The notes under the pieces were generated by a model that ran no database searches, was not told the origin of the DNA, and was given only the letters and a program-made list of their open reading frames with translations. Positions 1 to 8,405 of a stretch of DNA of 57,504 nucleotides are shown in pieces. Location: assembly GCF_014647675.1 (NCBI RefSeq), contig NZ_BMPQ01000013.1, forward strand, positions 69,779 through 127,282. Reading direction: 5' to 3'. Each line of letters opens with the position of its first letter. Position 1 is the stretch's first letter. This stretch comes from Streptomyces flaveus (GTDB lineage: Bacteria; Actinomycetota; Actinomycetes; Streptomycetales; Streptomycetaceae). The position numbers and the translations under genes are program-made.

Positions 1-1015
1 CCGGCGGCGGCGCCACCGGGTTGCGCCGCAGGTGGGCCAGCCGCTCCCGGGCCGCCCGCACCTGTCCGCCGAGCTTCGCCTCGTGCGAGCGGCGGTGCTT
101 GCCGAAGCCCTGCCGCGGGTCCTTGCCGGTGGTGGCCAGCCGCTTCCCGGCGGCCTCGAGCAGCTCCTCGGTACGGGCCACCTCCTCGAGCCAGTCCGCG
201 TACTCCTGCTCCGCGCGGCGCCGGGCGGCGGCCTTCGCGGCGCGGTAGCCGGTCCAGCCGTCGCCATACCGGTGCACCGTGCGCGCATCCCGGTCCACCT
301 CCAGGATCGTGGTGGCGATGCGCTCCAGGAAGCCGCGGTCGTGGGTGACCGCGACGACGGTGCCGCGGTGCGCGCGCAGATGCTCCTCGAGCCAGCGCAC
401 GGCCGCCGCGTCCAGGTGGTTCGTCGGCTCGTCGAGGAGCAGCAGCTCGGGGGCGGCGGCCAGCACACAGGCGAGCGCGAGCCGCGACTGTTCGCCGCCG
501 GAGAGCGAGCCGAGCACGCGGTCGCGGGTGATCCCGGCGAGCCCGAGCCCGTGCATGGCGGCATCCACGCGGGCGTCCGCCTCGTATCCGCCGCGATCCT
601 CGTACGCGATCAACAGCTCGCCGTATGCGGCGAGTTCGTCCTCCGAGGCCTCGCCGAGGTGTTCTTCCGCCGCGCGCAGTCGGCGCTCCATGTCGCGCAG
701 TTCGGTGAGGGCGAGGTCGACGGTGTCCTGCACGGTGCAGACCGGGTCGAGGTCGAGGGTCTGGGTGAGATGGCCGATGCCGCCGGGGAAGCCGACGGTG
801 ATCTCCCCGGCGTCCGGCATCTCGGCCGCGGCAAGGAGCCGCAGCAGGGTCGACTTGCCGGAGCCGTTCTCGCCGATGACGGCGGCCTTCTCACCCGGGC
901 GGATGGTGAAGGTGACCTGGTCGAGGACGGTCCGAGTGCCGTAGGACTTGGTGACGTTCTTGACGGACAGCTGTGCCACGGCGGCGGGCACAGCTGTATG
1001 GGCGCGTTCGCGCAT
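1..1015 (-). CDS. ABC-F family ATPase (3' part beyond window)
   Basis: Soluble twin-ABC ATPase of the ABC-F family, which acts on the ribosome (antibiotic protection or translation control) and does not transport. About 338 residues are visible, starting at the ATG at 1015-1013. Domain 1 has Walker A GENGSGKST (near residue 48), signature LSGGEQSRLAL and Walker B LLLLDEPTNHLD. A charged, helical stretch then begins, as expected for the inter-domain linker that reaches the peptidyl-transferase centre. The second ABC domain lies outside the window. There are no membrane segments. Its 252 bp leader holds a perfect inverted repeat (1122-1139), so regulation by a repressor or leader is possible. 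Family assignment is firm; which drug, if any, it protects against cannot be told. Confidence 0.93.
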   Translation of the reverse strand, partial: MRERAHTAVPAAVAQLSVKNVTKSYGTRTVLDQVTFTIRPGEKAAVIGENGSGKSTLLRLLAAAEMPDAGEITVGFPGGIGHLTQTLDLDPVCTVQDTVDLALTELRDMERRLRAAEEHLGEASEDELAAYGELLIAYEDRGGYEADARVDAAMHGLGLAGITRDRVLGSLSGGEQSRLALACVLAAAPELLLLDEPTNHLDAAAVRWLEEHLRAHRGTVVAVTHDRGFLERIATTILEVDRDARTVHRYGDGWTGYRAAKAAARRRAEQEYADWLEEVARTEELLEAAGKRLATTGKDPRQGFGKHRRSHEAKLGGQVRAARERLAHLRRNPVAPPP

Positions 1016-1121
1016 GTGACTTTCCCTGGGGATGCGAAATGTCTACGGGCAGCAGAAACGGCGGCGTCGGCCGTGCCCGGACTCAGAGAAAGTAGAAGAA
1101 AACCATGCGAGCACTGTAGCA

Positions 1122-1139
1122 AGACGATGCGTATCGTCT
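1122..1139. promoter_or_regulatory. inverted repeat upstream of the ABC-F gene
   Basis: Perfect 7-bp arms AGACGAT and ATCGTCT separated by GCGT, about 110 bp upstream of the ABC-F start and downstream of bioD. The size and symmetry resemble a TetR-type operator. On the minus strand a TACAGT hexamer follows directly, which could be a -10 box. No regulator gene is adjacent, so the role is inferred. Confidence 0.35.
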
Positions 1140-1267
1140 CCACTCATGTGCCTCGCGAAGCTTGTGATCCGCACCACCCGCCCGCGCCCACCGTCCGGCA
1201 TCCGCACCCACACGCCGGCGGCACCCAAGGCTTCGAACGCGCCCGTACGGAGCTGCTGTTCGGCGGC

Positions 1268-1987
1268 CTACTTCGCCGCCTGCGCCACTGCGAACTCCTC
1301 CGCATCCCACGTCCCGCCCAGCGGCCGGGCCAGCCAACTCGGCGCGGCGGCACGGAAGTCGGCGGGCCGCAGCAGCCCCACCCCCTCGGGAACCGCCCCC
1401 AGCAGCGGAGCCTTCGCCACCACCGGCAGATCCGCGAGGTTGCAACGCGACGCGAGATCCGGCTCGTTCGGCCAGCTGCCCACCACGACGCCCAGCAAGT
1501 CCAGCTGCCGGGCGCGCAGTTCGCGGGCGGTCAGTTCCGTCGTGTTGAGGGTGCCGAGACCGGCGGAGGCCACCACCAGCACAGATGCGTCCAGCAGTCG
1601 GGCCACGTCCGCCAGCGTGCCGCCCGCGTCGTCGAAACGTACGAGCAGCCCGCCCGCCCCCTCGACCAGCACGACCTCGTGTTCGGCGGCCAGCTTGCCC
1701 GCCGCCTCCGCCACTTCGGACGGCCGCACCGGCGGGAGCCCCGCTCTGCGGGCAGCCGTCGCGGGCGCCAACGGCTCGGGATAACGGGCGAGTTCAAGCG
1801 TGGTCACCGGGCCCGCGAGCCGGGCCGCCTCGTCGGCGTCGCCGCGCTCGTCCGGCCGTACGCCCGTCTGCGCGGGCTTGAGCACGGCCACGGACCGCCC
1901 GGCGGCGACGGCAGCCGCCGCGACGGCCGCGGTCGTGATCGTCTTGCCGACCTCCGTGCCCGTCCCCGTGATCACCAGTACCGGCAT
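1268..1987 (-). CDS. bioD: dethiobiotin synthetase
   Basis: ATP-dependent ring closure of 7,8-diaminopelargonate with CO2 to dethiobiotin, the penultimate step of biotin synthesis, in the cytoplasm. 239 residues, close to the usual 220-240. The N-terminal P-loop GTGTEVGKT lies at residues 8-16. VEGAGGLLV in the middle matches the family's second conserved segment. The ATG at 1987 is chosen because GGGGAGAT lies just upstream and the protein begins directly with the MPVLVITGTGTEVGKT strand; the open frame continues far upstream only as a shadow of bioA. It is last in the bioB-bioA-bioD operon, 26 bp after bioA. Confidence 0.96.
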   Translation of the reverse strand: MPVLVITGTGTEVGKTITTAAVAAAAVAAGRSVAVLKPAQTGVRPDERGDADEAARLAGPVTTLELARYPEPLAPATAARRAGLPPVRPSEVAEAAGKLAAEHEVVLVEGAGGLLVRFDDAGGTLADVARLLDASVLVVASAGLGTLNTTELTARELRARQLDLLGVVVGSWPNEPDLASRCNLADLPVVAKAPLLGAVPEGVGLLRPADFRAAAPSWLARPLGGTWDAEEFAVAQAAK

Positions 1988-2013
1988 GGCATCTCCCCGC
2001 TCACGCTCCCTGC

Positions 2014-3303
2014 TCACCCTTCCCGCGCCGCCGCGCACACCGCGCGCGCGATCCGCTCCACGTCCTCGTCGCCCGTCACGTACGGCGGCATCGTGTAGAC
2101 GAGGTCGCGGAACGGCCGCAGCCACACGCCCTCGCGCACCGCCGCCCGCGTCGCCGCCGTCATGTCGATGGCATGATCCAACTGCACGACACCGATGGCA
2201 CCGAGCACGCGTACGTCCCGCACTCCCGGAAGCTCCGAAGCCGGTGCCAGCCCTTCCCGCAGCCCCGTCTCGATGCGCTTGATCTCCGTCTGCCAGTCCT
2301 GGCCGAGGAGCAGGTCGATGGAGGCACAGGCCACCGCGGCGGCGAGCGGATTGCCCATGAAGGTCGGGCCATGGGCGAGCACCGGCACCTCGCCCCGCGA
2401 GATCCCCTCGGCGACCCGCGACGTACACAAGGTCGCCGCCATCGTCATATAGCCGCCGGTCAGAGCCTTGCCCACGCACATCACATCCGGCGTCACCCCC
2501 GCATGGTCCGCCGCGAACAGCGCACCCGTACGCCCGAACCCGGTCGCGATCTCGTCGAACACGAGCAGCACGCCGTACGCGTCGCACGTCTCGCGCAGCA
2601 CCCGCAGATACCCGGGGGAGTGGAACCGCATCCCGCCCGCGCCCTGCACCACCGGCTCCACGATCACCGCGGCCAGTTCGTCGGCGTGGCGCTCGATCAG
2701 CGAGCGCAGATGGTCGGCGTACGACTCCTCGTACGCGACCGGAGGCGGATCCGTGAACACCTGCCGGGGCAGCACCCCCTGCCACAGCTCGTGCATCCCG
2801 CCCTCGGGATCGCACACCGACATCGGCTGCCAGGTGTCGCCGTGATAGCCGCCGCGCCAGGTCAGCAGGCGCTGCTTGGCCGGGCGGCCGAGCGAACGCC
2901 AGTACTGCAGGCACATCTTGACCGCGACCTCGACCGAGACCGAGCCGGAGTCGGCGAGGAAGACATGCTCCAGGCCCTCGGGTGACATGTCGACAAGACG
3001 CTTCGCCAGTCGGACGGCGGGCTCGTGCGTGAGCCCGCCGAACATGACGTGGCTCATCCGCCCGAGCTGCTCGCGCACCGCTTCGTTGAGCACGGGGTGG
3101 TTGTAGCCGTGGATGGCGGACCACCAGGAGGACATGCCGTCGACGACTTCGTCCTCGGCTCCACCGGTCGATCGCAGCGTCAACCGCACCCCGCTCGCCG
3201 ACTCCACGACGAGCGGTTCCTGCCGGCCGGGCATCGGCCCGTACGGATGCCATACGTGTCGCCGGTCGAGGTCTAGCAGCTCGCTCACGGGCAGGTCAGG
3301 CAT
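2014..3303 (-). CDS. bioA: adenosylmethionine-8-amino-7-oxononanoate aminotransferase
   Basis: PLP enzyme that transfers the amino group of SAM to 8-amino-7-oxononanoate (KAPA), giving diaminopelargonate. 429 residues, normal length for class III aminotransferases. The start of the protein, with HVWHPYGPM, is the classic BioA substrate-binding segment. DEIATGFGRTG precedes the PLP lysine in CVGKALTGGYM. The ATG at 3303 overlaps the end of bioB by 8 nt, pointing to translational coupling; a GTG at 3327 in the same frame is an alternative. It sits between bioB and bioD, so the operon supplies three of the four late biotin steps and the divergent bioF the fourth. Confidence 0.96.
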   Translation of the reverse strand: MPDLPVSELLDLDRRHVWHPYGPMPGRQEPLVVESASGVRLTLRSTGGAEDEVVDGMSSWWSAIHGYNHPVLNEAVREQLGRMSHVMFGGLTHEPAVRLAKRLVDMSPEGLEHVFLADSGSVSVEVAVKMCLQYWRSLGRPAKQRLLTWRGGYHGDTWQPMSVCDPEGGMHELWQGVLPRQVFTDPPPVAYEESYADHLRSLIERHADELAAVIVEPVVQGAGGMRFHSPGYLRVLRETCDAYGVLLVFDEIATGFGRTGALFAADHAGVTPDVMCVGKALTGGYMTMAATLCTSRVAEGISRGEVPVLAHGPTFMGNPLAAAVACASIDLLLGQDWQTEIKRIETGLREGLAPASELPGVRDVRVLGAIGVVQLDHAIDMTAATRAAVREGVWLRPFRDLVYTMPPYVTGDEDVERIARAVCAAAREG

Positions 3304-4426
3304 TGGGTGCGAGATCCGTTCCGGCACCCCGGCGGCGTACGGCGACCAGATCCGTACGCGCCTCGGGGACCGCGTCCGACTCGGCGGAACCGCAGGCGCC
3401 CCGCGAGCCGCACCCGCCGGACGCCCGGTGCTCCGGCAGCGTGACCTCGTCCGTGCCCTCCACCTCGAAGCCGGCGTCCGCGATCATGTCCAGGTCCGCC
3501 CGGCCCGCCTGGCCCTCGCTGGTGAGATAGTCGCCGAGGAAGATCGAGTTGGCGAGGTGCAGCGCGAGCGGCTGCATCGTACGGAGATGGACCTCGCGGC
3601 CGCCCGCGATGCGCACCTCCACGTCCGGGCAGACGAAGCGGACCATCGCGAGGATGCGCAGACAGCGCTGCGGGGTGAGATGCCACTCCTTGGCCAGCGG
3701 GGTGCCCTCGAAGGGGATCAGGAAGTTCACCGGCACGGAGTCCGCGTCCAGCTCACGCAGCGCGTAGACGACGTCGACCAGATCCTCGTCGCTCTCGCCC
3801 ATGCCCGCGATCAGACCGGAGCAGGCGGACAGGCCCGCCGCGTGCGCCTTCTGGACCGTGTCCACGCGGTCGGCGTACGTGTGGGTGGTCGTGATGTCCC
3901 CGTACGTACTCTCGGACGTGTTGAGGTTGTGGTTGTAGGCGTCCGCGCCCGCCGCGCGCAGCCGCTCGGCCTGGCCGTCGGAGAGCAGACCGAGGCAGGC
4001 GCACACCTCGACGCCCTCGTTCTGGTCCTTGATCGCCTTGATGGTGTCCGAGACCCGGTCGACGTCACGGTCCGTCGGCCCGCGCCCGCTCGCCACCAGA
4101 CAGACCCGCTTGGCGCCGCCCGCGAGCCCGGCAGCCGCCGCCTCGGAGGCCTGGTCGGGCTTGAGCCAGGTGTACTTGAGGATCTCCGCCTTGGAGCCGA
4201 GGCGTTGGGAGCAGTAGGAGCAGTCCTCGGGGCACAGGCCCGACTTGAGGTTGACCAGATAGTTGAGTTTCACCCGTCGGCCGAACCACTGCCGCCGTAC
4301 CTTGCCGGCCGCGGCCACCACATCGAGGAGTTCGTCGTCGGAGGTGGCCAGCACGGCCAGTGCCTCGTCGCGGGTCGGCAGTTCGCGCCGAAGCCCCTTG
4401 TCCACCAGCGTGTTCAGCAGGTCCAT
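3296..4426 (-). CDS. bioB: biotin synthase (radical SAM)
   Basis: Radical SAM enzyme that inserts sulfur into dethiobiotin. The [4Fe-4S]-SAM motif appears as CPEDCSYCSQ near residue 68; YNHNLNTSE and the C-terminal AGGREVHL segment are also BioB signatures. 376 residues against about 345 in E. coli. The extra roughly 40 residues are a C-terminal tail that contains a Cys/Gly-rich stretch, GGCGSRGACGS, followed by a polar end. The ATG at 4426 is chosen because the conserved protein starts there, although its ribosome site is weak. First gene of the minus-strand bio operon; the 199 bp gap to the divergent bioF must carry both promoters. I saw no convincing BioQ or BirA operator. Confidence 0.96.
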   Translation of the reverse strand: MDLLNTLVDKGLRRELPTRDEALAVLATSDDELLDVVAAAGKVRRQWFGRRVKLNYLVNLKSGLCPEDCSYCSQRLGSKAEILKYTWLKPDQASEAAAAGLAGGAKRVCLVASGRGPTDRDVDRVSDTIKAIKDQNEGVEVCACLGLLSDGQAERLRAAGADAYNHNLNTSESTYGDITTTHTYADRVDTVQKAHAAGLSACSGLIAGMGESDEDLVDVVYALRELDADSVPVNFLIPFEGTPLAKEWHLTPQRCLRILAMVRFVCPDVEVRIAGGREVHLRTMQPLALHLANSIFLGDYLTSEGQAGRADLDMIADAGFEVEGTDEVTLPEHRASGGCGSRGACGSAESDAVPEARTDLVAVRRRGAGTDLAPNA

Positions 4427-4625
4427 GGGGTCAGATCCTGGCCTATCCGAGGGGGCCGGGCCAAGGAGAGTTCGTACAACACAGTCAGTTCGAGGTGTGG
4501 TTTTTTCCACATCATGGGTGGCGGGCCGGGCGGCTAGGGTCTGTGGACTGCCTACAAAGCAACGCCTGCCAAGCGCTGCCTGTACGAGGCACCCGCACGC
4601 AAGAGCTTCAAGGCCCGGAGGACAC

Positions 4626-5762
4626 ATGGCCGGATCGCCGTTCGCATGGATCGACGAACAGGCGCGTACGCGGCGCCGGGCCGGACTCGTCCGCACCCTG
4701 CGCCCCCGCCCCGCGGACTCCCCGCTGCTCGATCTCGCGAGCAACGACTACCTGGGCCTGGCCCGGCACCCCGAGATCACCGAGGCCGCCGCGCACGCCG
4801 CGAAGAGGTGGGGCGGCGGCGCCACCGGCTCCCGGCTCGTCACCGGCTCCACGGAGCTGCACGCCGAACTCGAGCGTGAGCTGGCCGAGTTCTGCGGCTT
4901 CGAGTCCGCGCTCGTCTTCTCCTCGGGTTACGCCGCCAACCTCGCGGCCGTCACCGCGCTGGCGCCGCACGGCTCCCTCGTCGTGTCGGACGCGGGCAAC
5001 CACGCCTCGCTGATCGACGGTTGCCGTCTCGCGCGCGGCACCACGCAGGTCGTCGCACACGCCGACCCCGAAGCCGTACGCAAGGCGCTCGGCACCCACT
5101 CCGGACCCGCCGTCGTCGTGTCCGACACTGTCTTCTCGGTGGACGGCGACGCGGCCCCGCTCGCCGAACTCGCCGGTGCCTGCCGGGAGTTCGGTGCCGG
5201 TCTGGTCGTCGACGACGCGCACGGGCTCGGCGTGCTCGGCGACGGCGGCCGGGGCGCACCGCACGCGGCCGGGCTCGCGGGCGCGGGCGACGTCGTCACC
5301 ACCGTCACGCTGTCGAAGTCGTTCGGTAGCCAGGGCGGCGCCGTCCTCGGCCCGGCCCGCGTGATCGACCATCTGGTCAACGCGGCCCGCACCTTCATCT
5401 TCGACACCGGTCTGGCCCCGGCCGCCGCGGGCGCCGCCCTCGCGGCCCTGCGCCTGCTGCGCCGGGAACCGGAACGAGCGGCACGCGCGCGTGCCGTGGC
5501 GACGCAGCTCCACACCCGGCTGACGGCCGAAGGCCTCGAAGCGGTACGGCCGGACGCCGCCGTCGTCTCCGTGCGCGCACCCTCGCCGGAGCAGGCCGTG
5601 CGCTGGGCGGCGGGCTGCCGCGAGGCGGGACTGGCCGTCGGCTGCTTCCGTCCCCCGTCGGTGCCGGACGGCATCTCACGGCTGCGGCTCACCGCCCGTG
5701 CGGACCTCACCGACGGGCAACTCGACCATGCCGTACGGGTGATCAGCGCAGCGCGTCGATAA
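4626..5762 (+). CDS. bioF: 8-amino-7-oxononanoate synthase
   Basis: PLP-dependent condensation of pimeloyl-ACP or -CoA with alanine to KAPA, the first step of biotin ring assembly. 378 residues, standard length. Visible signatures are LASNDYLGLARHP near residue 38, the glycine-rich GATGSRLVTG segment, DDAHGLGVLG, and the PLP lysine in TVTLSKSFGSQGG. The ATG at 4626 has GGAGG five bases upstream. It is transcribed away from bioB-bioA-bioD, so all four genes probably share one control region. Its last 20 bases overlap the end of the convergent DUF397 gene, leaving no room for a separate terminator. Confidence 0.96.
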   Translation: MAGSPFAWIDEQARTRRRAGLVRTLRPRPADSPLLDLASNDYLGLARHPEITEAAAHAAKRWGGGATGSRLVTGSTELHAELERELAEFCGFESALVFSSGYAANLAAVTALAPHGSLVVSDAGNHASLIDGCRLARGTTQVVAHADPEAVRKALGTHSGPAVVVSDTVFSVDGDAAPLAELAGACREFGAGLVVDDAHGLGVLGDGGRGAPHAAGLAGAGDVVTTVTLSKSFGSQGGAVLGPARVIDHLVNAARTFIFDTGLAPAAAGAALAALRLLRREPERAARARAVATQLHTRLTAEGLEAVRPDAAVVSVRAPSPEQAVRWAAGCREAGLAVGCFRPPSVPDGISRLRLTARADLTDGQLDHAVRVISAARR

Positions 5763-5970
5763 AGCCCTCCCAGGCCGAGGGGGCGAAGAGCAGGGCGGGA
5801 CCCGAGGTGTTCTTCGAGTCGCGCACCGCGAGAAGTCCGGCCCAGGGACCGGAGGCCGGACGGGCCGTCTCGACGCAGTTGTTCATTCCCGTGCTGCGAC
5901 TGCTGCGCTGCCACCGCACTCCGTGCAGACGGGTGCTGGAAGGTACGTACCGAGGCAGGGGGGTGGGCAT
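5743..5970 (-). CDS. DUF397 small protein
   Basis: 75-residue DUF397 protein with the family core WQRSSRS, then NCVETA and AVRDSKN, and a hydrophobic C-terminal helix ending SAWEGFIDALR. These small proteins occur almost only in actinomycetes, beside a WhiJ/AbaA-like XRE regulator, and some such sets affect development and antibiotic production. Here it follows the XRE gene by 9 bp in the same direction, so the two are probably one operon and may form a complex. The ATG at 5970 has AGGAGG upstream. Its 3' end overlaps convergent bioF by 20 bp. The exact function is unknown. Confidence 0.9.
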   Translation of the reverse strand: MPTPLPRYVPSSTRLHGVRWQRSSRSTGMNNCVETARPASGPWAGLLAVRDSKNTSGPALLFAPSAWEGFIDALR

Positions 5971-5979
5971 GGTGCCTCC

Positions 5980-6837
5980 TTACTCGCCGTCAGCCAACCC
6001 GGCGATGAAATCCAACGATTCCTTGGGCGAAAGGGCGTGGACCTGAAGGGAGTTGAAGGCCTCGGTGTAGGCCTGAAGGTCCTCTTCCCTTTCGAGATAG
6101 AGGCTATTCGTCAAGTGGTCGAGAACAACCACATCCAGATCAGAAGTGGTCGAAAATGAAAACATAACGAAGGGCCCGGTCACCCCGACATGGGCCCCCA
6201 CTCCGAACGGCAGCACCTGGATTCGCACATGAGGCAGTCGGGCGGCGTCCCGCAGACACCTCAACTGCCGTGCCATCACCCCCGGTCCGCCGACCGACCG
6301 CCGCAGCACCCCCTCGTCCAGGACCGCGCTCAGCCGCAGCGGCGTTTTCGAGCGCAGCACGTCCTGGCGGGCGAGGCGCACCTCCACGAGCGCGTCGACC
6401 TTGTCGTCCGGCAGCCCGTCCAGGGCGGCCCGCGTCACCTCGCGGGCGTACTCCGGTGTCTGCAACAGCCCGGGGACCACTGAGTTCTCCAGGGTGCGCA
6501 TCGCGCTCGCCTGCGACTCCAGGCTGATGAAGTCGCGGTACGTGGGCGGCAGCAGACCCCGGTAGGCATTCCACCAGCGGTGCCGGCCGTCGCCGTCGGA
6601 GCCCGCGAGCACGACGAGCAACTCCAGCAACTCCGGGTCCCGGACGTCGTACGCGTCGAGGAGTCGCCGTACGTCCGCAGGCCTGACCCCGCTGCGGCCG
6701 GTCTCGATCCGGCTCACCTTCGACTGGTGCCAGCCGACACGCCGGGCGGCCTCACCGCTCGTGAGGCCCGCGCGGGTGCGCAGGGCGCGCAGCTCGGCGC
6801 CGAGCTTGCGGCGGTGTACCGCGGGTCCATGTTGCAT
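5980..6837 (-). CDS. XRE regulator with DUF5753 domain (WhiJ/AbaA-like)
   Basis: 285-residue DNA-binding regulator. The N-terminal helix-turn-helix at about residues 10-65 reads through SGEAARRVGWHQSKVSRIE, followed by a DUF5753 domain (about 95-280) with the typical segment ENSVVPGLLQTPEYAR. The family controls differentiation and secondary metabolism in Streptomyces, usually with a neighbouring DUF397 protein and an anti-sigma-type ATPase, both present here. The start at 6837 has AAGGAGA upstream. It is divergent from the ATPase gene; the 286 bp between them contains an AT-rich palindrome (6985-7000) that could be its operator. The ligand or signal is unknown. Confidence 0.92.
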   Translation of the reverse strand: MQHGPAVHRRKLGAELRALRTRAGLTSGEAARRVGWHQSKVSRIETGRSGVRPADVRRLLDAYDVRDPELLELLVVLAGSDGDGRHRWWNAYRGLLPPTYRDFISLESQASAMRTLENSVVPGLLQTPEYAREVTRAALDGLPDDKVDALVEVRLARQDVLRSKTPLRLSAVLDEGVLRRSVGGPGVMARQLRCLRDAARLPHVRIQVLPFGVGAHVGVTGPFVMFSFSTTSDLDVVVLDHLTNSLYLEREEDLQAYTEAFNSLQVHALSPKESLDFIAGLADGE

Positions 6838-6984
6838 GGTCGTCTCCTTCCGACCGTCGCGCCGACGCTATAGCGTCGGGCGTCACGGCGACGGCAGAAG
6901 ACGACCCGGTCACCCGTCCGAATGACCACCCTGAGCCTCACCCAAATACGGTCGGTCGTCGGAGAGTTCACCGCTTCGAGGGAC

Positions 6985-7000
6985 AGATATATGCATATCT
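6985..7000. promoter_or_regulatory. AT-rich palindrome between XRE and ATPase genes
   Basis: AGATAT and ATATCT arms around ATGC, with the inner ten bases ATATGCATAT perfectly symmetric. Such an AT-rich patch stands out in this GC-rich sequence. It lies in the divergent promoter region, 124 bp upstream of the ATPase start, and is a candidate binding site for the neighbouring XRE protein. Confidence 0.35.
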
Positions 7001-7123
7001 CGGTGGATCGGCACCGAGACCGGCGCGGTAGTGGCAGTCTGGCGCGCAGCACCAGTCCGGGACCGTACTCGAACCTCCGCTCCGTGTCGGACTCCGGTCC
7101 CGTGGGAAAGGGACGACCGCGCC

Positions 7124-7567
7124 ATGGCAGACCACCTGGAAGCATCCGTCACTCTGCCGAGCGATCCCGCCTCGGTCTCCACCGCTCGTACCTACGTCGT
7201 CGACGTTCTTGCCGAATGGGGCCTTCCGCCGGACACGGAAGTCGCCGACACCGTCCGGCTCATCGTCTCCGAGCTCGCCACCAACGTCGTGCAGCACACC
7301 CTCGGGCAGTCGCCCACCTTCACGGTGGACCTCGCTCTCGACCGTGACGAACAGCTGTGCATCGGCGTGACCGACAGCCACCCACGCTTCCCGAAACGGC
7401 TTCCCGCGGCCGTCCAGCAGGACAACGGCCGGGGGATGGTGATCATCCGCTTCCTCACCGCCGAGTGCGGCGGGAAGCTGACGGTCCGGCCCACCCGCGA
7501 GGGCGGCAAGACGGTCTCGGTCATGCTGCCTTGGACGGCTCCGGTCCAGCCGGTGCCTGCCGACTGA
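7124..7567 (+). CDS. RsbW-like anti-sigma/serine kinase-type ATP-binding protein
   Basis: 147-residue HATPase_c_2 protein of the Streptomyces regulatory type. The N box IVSELATNVVQHT begins near residue 47, and the G box appears as DNGRGMVII with a following GGKTVSVML strand. Members either bind sigma or anti-anti-sigma factors like RsbW/SpoIIAB or act in unknown signalling. It has no kinase His domain and no membrane segment. Start chosen at the ATG at 7124, since the upstream part of the open frame has no family similarity. It is divergent from the XRE-DUF397 pair and completes the usual three-gene set, which suggests a shared pathway. Confidence 0.88.
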   Translation: MADHLEASVTLPSDPASVSTARTYVVDVLAEWGLPPDTEVADTVRLIVSELATNVVQHTLGQSPTFTVDLALDRDEQLCIGVTDSHPRFPKRLPAAVQQDNGRGMVIIRFLTAECGGKLTVRPTREGGKTVSVMLPWTAPVQPVPAD

Positions 7568-7639
7568 GGGCCGCCGACCGTCAGCCCGGTGGGGACGCGC
7601 GGCCGAAGGCGCCGCGCAGCAGAGCACGGAAGGCGTCGG

Positions 7640-7750
7640 CCGCGGGCGCCTGCTGCCGCAGTTCGTACCGGCCGGGTCATCGAGGCCGTCACCGGAACCG
7701 CACTGACGGCGCTGGGACTGGGGCTCGTGCTCGAACCGCTGTCGGCCTGA
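7640..7750 (+). pseudogene. C-terminal remnant of a LysE-type exporter
   Basis: The frame ending at TGA 7748-7750 encodes RVIEAVTGTALTALGLGLVLE, which looks like the last transmembrane helix of LysE/RhtB amino-acid exporters. Upstream in the same frame I find only low-complexity Arg/Pro/Ala sequence and no start or remaining helices, so at most the last 25-30 residues survive. It lies in the 206 bp between the ATPase gene and the convergent DUF6328 gene. Chance similarity of a short hydrophobic stretch is possible. Confidence 0.35.
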
Positions 7751-7773
7751 GTCGGAGAGCCGGCCGGCAGGGC

Positions 7774-8328
7774 TCAGGAATCGTCCGGGCTCCTGCCGCC
7801 GGCCCGTTTCATCAAGAACGGCACGAGCCCCCACAGGCCGAGGCAGATCACCATGGTGGCCGCGCCGGACAGGATCCCTTCCAGCCGGCCCGCCGTCACA
7901 TCCACGACCAGCAGGACCGAGCCTGTGAGCGCGAACGCCAGCACGCCCATCCCGATCTGGGCGAGATGCGAGGAGACCGCCACGATCTGCGGCTTGGCGC
8001 CCTGCTGGAACAGCCGACGGTGCAGGGCGGCCGGTGCCGTGAGGAGTACGGAGGACAGCACGGCGAGCAGCAGCGTCGTGATGTACATGGCGCGCTGCAC
8101 CGAGTCGAGGTCCGGGAAGCGCGGGGTGAACGCGAGGCTGAGCAGGAACGCGAAGAGGATCTGCACGCCCGTCTGGGTGACCCTCAGTTCCTGGAGCAGT
8201 TCGATGAAGTTGCGGTCGGCGCGCTCGAGCGGCGTCTCGCGTCGCTCGAGCGGCCTTTCGGCGCCCGGACGCTCGGCGCCTGGACGTCGCTCGTCGGGCT
8301 CGCGGTCTCTGGACGGTTGGTCGGCCAT
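7774..8328 (-). CDS. DUF6328 integral membrane protein
   Basis: 184-residue membrane protein. A charged, repetitive N-terminus (residues 1-35, with GAERPGAERP) is followed by the segment NFIELLQELRVTQTGVQILF typical of the DUF6328 family, and four hydrophobic helices at roughly 55-75, 82-105, 120-140 and 150-172. The family is widespread in actinomycetes, where its role is unknown; some members were once annotated as antiporter-like without proof. The start at 8328 begins the only long open frame. It is transcribed toward the anti-sigma-type gene and downstream of the NlpC/P60 gene with a 77 bp gap, so read-through from the latter is possible. Confidence 0.82.
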   Translation of the reverse strand: MADQPSRDREPDERRPGAERPGAERPLERRETPLERADRNFIELLQELRVTQTGVQILFAFLLSLAFTPRFPDLDSVQRAMYITTLLLAVLSSVLLTAPAALHRRLFQQGAKPQIVAVSSHLAQIGMGVLAFALTGSVLLVVDVTAGRLEGILSGAATMVICLGLWGLVPFLMKRAGGRSPDDS

Positions 8329-8405
8329 GGATGAATGAGTAACCCGTCAGCCGCCCGAATCACGCCCGTGGGGTGGCGGCGATGACCGCCGCCACCCCAG
8401 GCGTG

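Noticed and set aside
32..2098. 688-residue plus-strand open frame
   Set aside because: It is the antisense shadow of the ABC-F and bioD genes; Arg/His/Pro-rich composition and no family similarity.
1268..3253. Long minus-strand open frame that would fuse bioD to upstream sequence
   Set aside because: Only the part from 1987 down is BioD; upstream it reads an off-frame of bioA. No frameshift is needed to explain both genes.
4427..4625. BioQ or BirA operator in the divergent bio promoter
   Set aside because: I found only imperfect GTTCG/CGAAC-like pieces, none clearly symmetric enough to annotate.
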